Source of the DNA: Spirochaetaceae bacterium
GTDB taxonomy: Bacteria > Spirochaetota > Spirochaetia > SZUA-6 > Bin103
NCBI GenBank assembly: GCA_028818385.1
Contig: JAPPNY010000198.1
Coordinates: 64,492 to 79,604, forward strand
Direction: 5' to 3'
Length of the DNA stretch: 15,113 nt
Shown here piece by piece: positions 7,142-13,422 of this stretch. Each line of letters begins with the position of its first letter. The first letter of the stretch is position 1. The translations under genes and the position numbers were made by a program. The notes beneath the pieces are model-generated. The model had not been told where the DNA came from, ran no database searches, and was given only the letters and a program-made list of their open reading frames with translations.

Positions 7142-8286
7142 GATCCGGCACTCGCCGGCAGCCGGTACCGGAGTGTGAGGCTGCGCCGGGTATCCAGCCA
7201 ACCGCCATCCGGCGGTTCGTCCGCGGCAACGACGTCGACCTCGAACGACTTCAAGGACGGTCGCCCGCAGCCGACCCACTCCTCCTGAGCCGATCTGAGG
7301 TCATCGAATGCGCGCGTTCGGCCCCGCAGTTCAAGCTTCGGATCGTCAGGCATGAAGCTGATCCAGGATCCGGAGTTCACGTGATGAAGGATCAGGGGGG
7401 TCTCTTCGGTACGCCGTCCCGCATATCGGAACGCGCCGTTCGTCACGAACAGAAACCAGAGGAAGCGGAACGTCATCCCCTCGGGCAGCGAGACGGATCT
7501 GACGGGCAGGCCCGTGGGCAGGTCGTCGATGATGAGCCGGTCGTGGGCGTCCGTGTGATGGGCTCCCTGCAGCGTCATGAACCCCGAGTGACCGCGGAAT
7601 GCACCCACGAACGTCGTGCCGCGCTTCTGGAGACGCAGCGGAGGAGCCCAGAAGCCGCGCATCAGGAGCGGTACGAGAAGGACTCCCCCATCCGTGAGCT
7701 GGTCCAGCCACGCCGGCGGGATGTCCGGGCATCCGACGGTGGCGATGATGCGATCGAAGGACGCCGCCTCCGGCCATCCGGCACCACCGTCGCCGCTGCG
7801 GAGCCGCACTCCGGGATGGCCGGCCGCACTCAGATGCTCGCGCGCCTGTTCGACCAGATCGTGCTGGATATCCACGGAATGGACGAGGCCATCATGGCTC
7901 ACGCCGTGCGCGATCAGCCCGGCGTTCCAGCCCGACCCCGTGCCGATTTCCAGGACCTTCATCCCCGGCTCGAGCCCCAACTCGTGCAGCATCGTCACCA
8001 CCAGGGCCGGCTGAGACGCGGCGCTGTGATCGGGTGGCGACCTCATCATGAGCCCCTGATCCGAGTAGATCCTCTGGAGCGCTTCCGGCAAGGGTCTTTT
8101 CCGATCCACGGTCACCCAGTCCACCGGAGCCCAGGGGTCATTCGAGTTGACACCCTCGGCGTACCGCTCGATGAACAGGTGACGCGGAACGGCACGCACC
8201 GCCGCCTCCAGCCACGGCGACTCCACGATTGCCGGGCACTTCGGCCGCAGCTCCGCGATCAGCCGCTCGACGTGCTCATCCACCAT
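7138..8286 (-). CDS. Protein-L-isoaspartate O-methyltransferase-like protein with a C-terminal extension
   Basis: This is a 382-residue SAM-dependent methyltransferase of the PCMT family. SAM motif I is VLEIGTGSGWNAG (about 111-123) and the acidic residue after strand 2 is in HSVDI (D139). The pre-motif region MRSPPDHSAASQPALVVTML corresponds to the PCMT substrate loop. Classical PCMT is about 210-230 residues. Here a further 160 or so residues follow, including FRFLWFLFVTNGAFRY and a C-terminal ITLRY-like strand end (LTLRYRLP). Extended PCMT-like enzymes are known as housekeeping variants and as peptide-modifying aspartate methyltransferases in some RiPP pathways. No precursor peptide or other RiPP enzyme is seen here, so repair or modification of aged proteins is the default reading. 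The ATG at 8286 is preceded by GGAGG at 8 nt; the GTG at 8295 overlaps that site and is unlikely. It overlaps the HIT gene by 4 nt and is divergent from ligA. Confidence 0.85.
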   Translation of the reverse strand: MVDEHVERLIAELRPKCPAIVESPWLEAAVRAVPRHLFIERYAEGVNSNDPWAPVDWVTVDRKRPLPEALQRIYSDQGLMMRSPPDHSAASQPALVVTMLHELGLEPGMKVLEIGTGSGWNAGLIAHGVSHDGLVHSVDIQHDLVEQAREHLSAAGHPGVRLRSGDGGAGWPEAASFDRIIATVGCPDIPPAWLDQLTDGGVLLVPLLMRGFWAPPLRLQKRGTTFVGAFRGHSGFMTLQGAHHTDAHDRLIIDDLPTGLPVRSVSLPEGMTFRFLWFLFVTNGAFRYAGRRTEETPLILHHVNSGSWISFMPDDPKLELRGRTRAFDDLRSAQEEWVGCGRPSLKSFEVDVVAADEPPDGGWLDTRRSLTLRYRLPASAGS

Positions 8287-8294
8287 CCACGGCA

Positions 8295-8299
8295 CCTCC
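8295..8299 (-). promoter_or_regulatory. Shine-Dalgarno site of the PCMT-like gene
   Basis: GGAGG on the minus strand, 8 nt before the ATG at 8286. It decides against the GTG at 8295, which would overlap it. Confidence 0.75.
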
Positions 8300-8308
8300 G
8301 ATCGAAGG

Positions 8309-8339
8309 TTGCCGCATCCCAGGCCGCCCCGTATATAAC
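8309..8339 (+). promoter_or_regulatory. ligA promoter, predicted leaderless
   Basis: TTGCCG (8309-8314) is followed after 17 nt by TATATA (8332-8337), overlapping TATAAC (8334-8339). TATAAC ends exactly 6 nt before the GTG at 8346, so transcription would begin at or within a few bases of the start codon. There is no Shine-Dalgarno site. The AT-rich TATATA is self-complementary and could also serve the divergent PCMT-like gene. This 59-bp divergent gap holds nothing else I can recognise. Confidence 0.65.
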
Positions 8340-8345
8340 TGTCGC

Positions 8346-10454
8346 GTGACCGAGCGCCAGGCTGCCGTGGAGATCGAGCGGCTGTCGGCGGAGATCCGCC
8401 TGCATGAGCACGCCTACCACGTGCTGTCGCGGCCCGAAATCTCCGACGCCGAGTTCGACGGCCTGTTCGACACCCTGGTGGAACTGGAACGGCGGCACCC
8501 GCAGTTGGCCAGGCCGGACTCGCCTACCCGCCGGGTCGGCTCCGACCTGACCCAGGATCTCCCCGAGGTGGAGCACACGGTGCCGGTGTTGAGCCTGGAC
8601 AAGGCATACGACATGGCCGGCGTCGAGCGCTGGATGGAAAAGGCCAGGGCCGCCCACCCCGGGACCGCCTTCGTGGTCGAGGAGAAGATCGACGGCAGCT
8701 CCATCCTGCTGCACTACCGCGACGGCGTGCTGGAGCGGGCCGTCACCCGCGGCAACGGCCGCTCGGGCAACGACGTGACCGCGAACGTGCGCACCATCCG
8801 CACGGTGCCGCTCCGGCTCCAGGCAGCGGAGACGCTGGTGGTGCGGGGCGAGATCTTCATCCGGCGGGCGGCCTTCGAGGCGCTCAACGCGGGCGTCGAG
8901 ACTCCGTACGCCAACGCCCGCAACTTCGCGGCGGGCAGCCTGCGGCGCGTGAAGAGCGTCGACGTGGCCACCGTGCCGCTGGAGATCTTCGTGTACGAGG
9001 GGTTCATGGCCGATCCGCCGCCCACGCATACGGAGCTGCTGGCTCACCTGCGCCGCCTTGGCTTCCGCATCAATCCCGCCACCGCGGTGATCCGGGAGGA
9101 CGAGGACGGCTCGCCTCCCGCGGATCGGGCCGCCGAGTTCACGGTCATGGACACCGCTTCGGCGCCGAAGTACGTGGAAGAGCGGGCCGCGGCCCGTCCC
9201 GATATTCCCTACGACATCGACGGCCTGGTGCTGAAAGTGGACCTGCTGGCGACGCGCGAGGCGATGGGCGCCACCGAGCACCACCCGCGCTGGGCGATCG
9301 CGGTCAAGTTCGACGCGCCCGAGGGCGTGAGCGTGGTGCGGTCGATCGAGATCCAGGTCGGCCGCACCGGCCGGGTGACGCCGGTCGCGCGCATCGATCC
9401 GGTGCCGATCGCAGGCTCCACGATCGCCAACGTCACGCTGCACAACCAGGACTACGTGGACAGCCTGGAGCTGGCGGTGGGCGACACCGTGGCAGTGTCG
9501 AAGCGCGGCGACGTCATCCCGGCGGTGGAGCGCGTCCTGGAGAAGGACCCGGCGGGCCAGCCGGTCTGGCGCATGCCCGCGGAGTGCCCGTCGTGCGGAA
9601 GCGCCCTGACCGTGCAGGGCGCGCACTCGTTCTGCCCCAATGCCGCGTGCCGGGACCAGGTGCGCGGACGCCTGCGCTTCTTCGTCGCCCGCGACCAGAT
9701 GGACATCGCCGGGCTGGGGCCGGCGACCATCGACCTTCTGGTCGACCGGGGCTGGGTGCGCGACATCGCCGAACTGTACCGCTTCGACCCGCAGCGGCTG
9801 CTGGGCGAGGAGGGGTTCGGCGAGAAGTCGGTGGCCGCGCTCGCGGACGGCATCGAGGCCAGCAAGGCCAAGCCGTTCGCGATCGTGCTGCCGGCGCTGG
9901 GCTTGCCGGAGCTCGGGCCCAAGGTGAGCGATCTGCTTCTGCAGGCGGGGTTCCACGACATCGAGAGTCTGTACGCGGCGGTCGACGCCGGCGACCCGGA
10001 GGTGTTCACCGGCATCGACGGCATCGGCGAGCGCACGACGGAGAGCATCATGCGGCAGCTCGGCCGGCCGGACGCGCTGACCGGCTCGCGCATGGCGACC
10101 TGGCGGGCCACGCCGCGCGGGCTGATCGCGGCGCTGCGCGCCCGCGGCTTGAGGTTCGCCATGGATCCGTCCGATCGGGCCGGCACGGATGGCGGCAGCG
10201 AGCAATCCTTCGCCGGCCAGACGTGGTGCATCACCGGCTCGTTCGAGGCGTTCAAGCCGCGGGCGCGGGCCGCGGACGAGATCCGCGCGGGCGGCGGCAC
10301 GGTGACCGGCGCGGTATCCGGCGCCACCACCCACCTGCTCGCCGGCAGCGGCGGCGGCAGCAAGGTGACCCGGGCCGAGGAGGCAGGCGTCGAGATCGTC
10401 GACGAACAGGCGTTCCTGAGCCTGCTGGGGCGCTCCCCGGACCCACCGGCATGA
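8346..10454 (+). CDS. ligA: NAD+-dependent DNA ligase LigA
   Basis: LigA seals nicks in replication and repair using NAD+. The protein has 702 residues, slightly longer than the 671 of E. coli. Domains in order: Ia (about 1-75, HEHAYHVLSRPEISDAEFD); adenylation domain with the nucleotidyl Lys114 in EKIDGSS, RGNGRSGNDVTANVRTI, DGLVLKVD and AVKFDAPEG; OB fold with VGRTGRVTPVARIDPV; a four-Cys zinc finger with C414, C417, C430 and C435; helix-hairpin-helix repeats (about 445-600); and a C-terminal BRCT domain from about 622 (FAGQTWCITGSF). All key residues are intact. The start is GTG 8346: homology begins directly after it and the promoter -10 sits 6 nt upstream. Its stop overlaps the next gene's start as ATGA, so the FGGY kinase is probably translated with it. 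Confidence 0.97.
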   Translation: MTERQAAVEIERLSAEIRLHEHAYHVLSRPEISDAEFDGLFDTLVELERRHPQLARPDSPTRRVGSDLTQDLPEVEHTVPVLSLDKAYDMAGVERWMEKARAAHPGTAFVVEEKIDGSSILLHYRDGVLERAVTRGNGRSGNDVTANVRTIRTVPLRLQAAETLVVRGEIFIRRAAFEALNAGVETPYANARNFAAGSLRRVKSVDVATVPLEIFVYEGFMADPPPTHTELLAHLRRLGFRINPATAVIREDEDGSPPADRAAEFTVMDTASAPKYVEERAAARPDIPYDIDGLVLKVDLLATREAMGATEHHPRWAIAVKFDAPEGVSVVRSIEIQVGRTGRVTPVARIDPVPIAGSTIANVTLHNQDYVDSLELAVGDTVAVSKRGDVIPAVERVLEKDPAGQPVWRMPAECPSCGSALTVQGAHSFCPNAACRDQVRGRLRFFVARDQMDIAGLGPATIDLLVDRGWVRDIAELYRFDPQRLLGEEGFGEKSVAALADGIEASKAKPFAIVLPALGLPELGPKVSDLLLQAGFHDIESLYAAVDAGDPEVFTGIDGIGERTTESIMRQLGRPDALTGSRMATWRATPRGLIAALRARGLRFAMDPSDRAGTDGGSEQSFAGQTWCITGSFEAFKPRARAADEIRAGGGTVTGAVSGATTHLLAGSGGGSKVTRAEEAGVEIVDEQAFLSLLGRSPDPPA

Positions 10455-11917
10455 TCCTGGCGATAGACATCGGCACCACGGCGGTCAAGTGCGGACTGTT
10501 CGCGCGCGACGGGGGCGCGGATACCGGTGCGGCGCGCGGGTCATGTATCGCCGTCGGGCGTGCGCCGGTCTCGGCCGAGGGGGTGCGGGAGGAGACGGAC
10601 GCGCACGTGTGGTCGAGCGCCGTCCAGACGGCGATCGCGCGCCTGCCGCATGCGGCGCGAGCGGTGACCGCGTGCGTGGTCACCGGCAACGGGCCGACAC
10701 TGATCCCGTGCGACGCCGCCGGCGAGCCGGTCGGTCCGGCGCTCACCTGGCTGCACGCCCGCGCCCGGCGGGAAGCGAGCGAGGTGGCCGCACGGACCGG
10801 CATCGCCGTGGACGCCTCCTTTCCGCTGCCCAAGGCGCTGTGGCTGGCGCGCCGGCGGCCGGCGACGTTCGAGCGCTCGGCCTGGCTCCTGTCGTGCGCG
10901 GAGTGGGTGGTGTTCCTGCTCACCGGATGCGCCCACACCGCGATCGGCGCCCACGGCGTCGACCGGTTCTACTGGTCGGATGAGGCGCTGGCCGCGCTCG
11001 GCCTGGACGCCGCGCGCTTTCCGCCGTTCGCCGTCGCCGCCGAGGAGATCGGGACGGTCAACCGGCAGGCGGCCGAGCGGTTCGGGATCGCCGCGGGCGC
11101 CCGCGTGTACGCCGGCGCCGCCGACTTCCAGATGGCACTGATCGGGTCGGCCACGGTCCGTGCCGGGCGCACCCTGGACCGCAGCGGCAGCTCGGAGGGC
11201 ATCAACCACGCCAGCTCCGTGCCGGTCGACGACCCGCGCCTGATCGTCCTGCCGCACCTGGTCGACGGGCTGCACAACCTGGGCGGCGTGACGTCGGCCA
11301 GCGGCCGGGCGCTGTCCTGGCTGGCGCAGTCGGCGTCGCCGAGTCCCGTGGAGGTGAGCGCGGCGGTGGAGCGCGGCGCCGCCACGCCGGCCGGAGCGCG
11401 GCGTGCCCTGTTCCTGCCCTACCTGTCGGGCGAACGGACCCCGCACTGGAACGCGGAGGCATCCGCCGCCTTCCTGGGGCTGACCCTCCGGCATCGCTGG
11501 GACGAGATGGCGCGCGCGGTGCTGGAGTCGGTCGGGTTCGCGATCCGCCAGATCGTCGCCATCCTGGCCGAGCACGGGTGCCGCGTGCAGGAGCTGACCG
11601 CCTGCGGCGGCCCGGCGCGCTACGACGCGTGGAACCGGATCAAGGCGGACGTCACCGGCGTGCCGGTGCGGACGCTCGCCAACCCGGAAGCCGACCTGGT
11701 CGGCTGCGCCTGCGTGGCGCTGACGGCCGAAGGCCATTTCCCCGATCTGGCGTCAGCGGCGACGGCACTGGTGCGGCCCGGCCGGGAGTTCGAGCCGGAT
11801 CGTTCGCTGGCGGCGCTGTACGCCGAGCTGTTCGACTCCTATCAGCGTGCCGGCGACGCGCTGCAGCCCCTCTACCCGCACCTCGGCGGAGGTTCCCGCG
11901 TAGCGGGCGAGCCGTGA
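10451..11917 (+). CDS. FGGY family carbohydrate kinase, xylulokinase-like
   Basis: This 488-residue kinase has the sugar kinase/actin fold. The phosphate-1 motif is ILAIDIGTTAVKCGLF at the N-terminus. The likely catalytic base is D225 in AGAADFQMALIG, the position equivalent to D233 of E. coli XylB. The xylulokinase-type LPYLSGERTPHWN is present, as is the C-terminal adenosine-side LTACGGPARYDAWNRIKADV. The expected GTSG-type motif reads RSGSSEG, which differs from textbook xylulokinases, so D-xylulose is only one possibility among ketoses and polyols. The ATG at 10451 forms an ATGA overlap with the ligA stop. There is no sugar transporter, isomerase or regulator nearby, so the pathway is unknown. 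Being cotranslated with a DNA ligase is an odd pairing. The frame stays open well upstream of the ATG, but that stretch re-reads ligA. Confidence 0.9.
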   Translation: MILAIDIGTTAVKCGLFARDGGADTGAARGSCIAVGRAPVSAEGVREETDAHVWSSAVQTAIARLPHAARAVTACVVTGNGPTLIPCDAAGEPVGPALTWLHARARREASEVAARTGIAVDASFPLPKALWLARRRPATFERSAWLLSCAEWVVFLLTGCAHTAIGAHGVDRFYWSDEALAALGLDAARFPPFAVAAEEIGTVNRQAAERFGIAAGARVYAGAADFQMALIGSATVRAGRTLDRSGSSEGINHASSVPVDDPRLIVLPHLVDGLHNLGGVTSASGRALSWLAQSASPSPVEVSAAVERGAATPAGARRALFLPYLSGERTPHWNAEASAAFLGLTLRHRWDEMARAVLESVGFAIRQIVAILAEHGCRVQELTACGGPARYDAWNRIKADVTGVPVRTLANPEADLVGCACVALTAEGHFPDLASAATALVRPGREFEPDRSLAALYAELFDSYQRAGDALQPLYPHLGGGSRVAGEP

Positions 11918-11972
11918 GCATACCGCGTCAGGGGTGACGGCACCGTCCAGCGATCACGGCGTCTGTCATAAT

Positions 11973-11997
11973 AAGTTGAATAATTCATATTCAACTT
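11973..11997. repeat. Perfect 9-bp inverted repeat upstream of the ATPase gene
   Basis: AAGTTGAAT (11973-11981) and ATTCAACTT (11989-11997) are perfect reverse complements separated by 7 nt. The right arm runs into the proposed -35. It could be an operator or, if transcribed from the CATAAT element, an RNA hairpin. Confidence 0.75.
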
Positions 11998-12023
11998 GAA
12001 AAAACAACGCGTTGTTTTATGCT
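11996..12023 (+). promoter_or_regulatory. ATPase promoter, predicted leaderless
   Basis: TTGAAA (11996-12001), a 16-nt spacer, then TATGCT (12018-12023). TATGCT ends exactly 6 nt before the ATG at 12030, as at ligA. No Shine-Dalgarno site precedes the ATG. The spacer is almost wholly made of the 18-bp palindrome. Confidence 0.55.
12001..12018. promoter_or_regulatory. 18-bp perfect palindrome, probable operator
   Basis: AAAACAACGCGTTGTTTT is its own reverse complement and lies between the proposed -35 and -10. That is the usual place for a dimeric repressor to block RNA polymerase. The regulator is unknown and none is encoded in the window. Confidence 0.65.
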
Positions 12024-12029
12024 TCTGCC

Positions 12030-13400
12030 ATGAAACGTCGCGCGTCGAGGTATCTTCAGGAGTGGCTCCACTCCCGGTCGAGAATGCCGCTCGTCCTCCG
12101 GGGAGCCAGACAGGTCGGCAAGACCTGGCTGGTGCGGGACCTTGCAGCGCGGCAGGGACGCGTCCTGATCGAGGCCAATCTGGAGCGCGACCCGCTCCTG
12201 GCCCGCCACTTCGCCCAGGCTGACCCCCGCGCCGTCTTCGACGACCTGACCCTGACTCTGAACGTGAGAACCTCCCCGGACGAATCGATCCTCTTCGTGG
12301 ACGAGATCCAGGCAGCGCCGGAGGTCCTGGCCAAGCTGCGCTGGTTCGCGGAGGAGTTGCCGGAATTGCCGGTCGTCGCGGCCGGTTCGCTGCTCGAGTT
12401 TGCCCTCCGCGACTTCGCGCACAGCATGCCGGTCGGACGGATTCAGTACGCGCACCTGGAACCGCTGACCTTCTCCGAGTTCCTGGCCGCGCACGAGCAG
12501 ATCGTCCTGCAGGAACGGCTCGAACGGTATCGACCGGGCCGCCCGCTGGCGGACGCGGTACACCGGCAGGCGACCGCCTGGTACGACCGCTTCGCGATGG
12601 TGGGAGGCATGCCCGCAGTGGTCGCTCAGGATGCCGGCGGCGCCGCAGCCGAACTGTGCCGATCGATGCAGCGTAACCTCATCCAGACGTTCCGCGATGA
12701 CTTCGCCAAGTACGCGCGCCGCCTGGACCACCGGCTGCTGGATCCCGTGCTGCTGGCGGTGGCGGCATCGCTCGGCAGCAAGCTCGTGTACAGCCGCGTC
12801 GGCGAGGGCGTGAAGCTCCAGCACGCGAAGCGGGCGCTGGAGCTGTTGGCGATGGCGCGGCTGTGTCAGCTCATTCCGCACAGCGCCGCCAACGGCATCC
12901 CGCTTGCGGCCGAGGCGAACGATCGCATCCGCAAGGTGGCGCTCCTCGACGTCGGTCTGGCACACGGGCTGTGGAACACGCCGGCCGGACGGGGATTCCC
13001 GCCGTGGAGCGAGCTGCCGCCACAGGTGCAGGGAGGCCTGACCGAGCAGCTCGCCGCCCAGGAGCTGCGTACCGCGGTCGTCGGCCCCGCCGGAACGGCA
13101 CAGCTCCATCATTGGCGCCGGGAAGGCGGGAGGAACGCGGAGATCGACTACCTGGTGGAGATCGACGCCCGCATCGTGCCCGTGGAAGTCAAGAGCGGGG
13201 CGGCCGGCGCGATGAAGAGCCTGCACCAGTTCATGCTCGACAAGGACCTGCCGGTGGCCGCGCGGCTCGACCGCAACCCGCCGTCCGTGCAACTCGTCGA
13301 CGTGAAGACGACGCAGGGTCAGCGCGTTCGCTACCAGCTCCTCAGCCTGCCTCACTACCTCACGTGGCGGCTCCCGCCGTTGATCGCGCAGGTTCGCTGA
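12030..13400 (+). CDS. AAA_14/DUF4143 ATPase
   Basis: This 456-residue protein has the standard two-part architecture of this family. The N-terminal AAA_14 domain has Walker A GARQVGKT (25-32), Walker B ILFVDEIQ (D91, E92) and a sensor-like AAGSLLEFAL (S120). The C-terminal DUF4143 domain ends in a nuclease-like core: EIDYLV (D373) and VPVEVKSG (E386, K388), a D-x(n)-E-x-K pattern. These proteins are common and often variable in number between relatives, and their cellular role is not established. The ATG at 12030 is chosen because homology starts there; the ATG at 12012 would place the start inside the palindrome and promoter. The gene is convergent with the M81 gene across 22 bp. Its AT-rich control region, unlike the neighbouring promoters, may indicate a later arrival. 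Confidence 0.93.
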   Translation: MKRRASRYLQEWLHSRSRMPLVLRGARQVGKTWLVRDLAARQGRVLIEANLERDPLLARHFAQADPRAVFDDLTLTLNVRTSPDESILFVDEIQAAPEVLAKLRWFAEELPELPVVAAGSLLEFALRDFAHSMPVGRIQYAHLEPLTFSEFLAAHEQIVLQERLERYRPGRPLADAVHRQATAWYDRFAMVGGMPAVVAQDAGGAAAELCRSMQRNLIQTFRDDFAKYARRLDHRLLDPVLLAVAASLGSKLVYSRVGEGVKLQHAKRALELLAMARLCQLIPHSAANGIPLAAEANDRIRKVALLDVGLAHGLWNTPAGRGFPPWSELPPQVQGGLTEQLAAQELRTAVVGPAGTAQLHHWRREGGRNAEIDYLVEIDARIVPVEVKSGAAGAMKSLHQFMLDKDLPVAARLDRNPPSVQLVDVKTTQGQRVRYQLLSLPHYLTWRLPPLIAQVR

Positions 13401-13422
13401 AGCGCGGACGGAGGGCTGGACG

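Larger units (their letters stand above)
11918..12029. other. AT-rich intergenic region between the FGGY kinase and the ATPase gene
   Basis: This 112-bp gap holds the promoter and two inverted repeats listed separately. From about 11966 to 12020 it is strikingly AT-rich against the surrounding DNA. A second -10-like CATAAT lies at 11967-11972 with no clear -35. No convincing terminator for the kinase gene was found: a short CCCGC-GTA-GCGGG at the kinase 3' end lacks a T-tract. Confidence 0.7.

Noticed and set aside
7138..8286. RiPP biosynthetic cluster around the PCMT-like gene
   Set aside because: No precursor-like small ORF, cyclase, grasp ligase or transporter could be found near it.
8259..10334. 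691-codon minus-strand frame opposite ligA
   Set aside because: Antisense shadow of ligA with no recognisable domain and His/Arg/Ala-rich composition.
10541..11737. 398-codon minus-strand frame opposite the FGGY kinase
   Set aside because: Antisense shadow with no domain; the plus-strand kinase motifs are clear.
11991..13355. 454-codon minus-strand frame opposite the AAA_14/DUF4143 gene
   Set aside because: Antisense shadow; it would also start and stop inside the neighbouring control regions.
13401..13422. Terminator between the ATPase and M81 genes
   Set aside because: Only a weak GGGCT/AGCCC pairing reaching into the M81 3' end, with no T-tract; not convincing enough to list.
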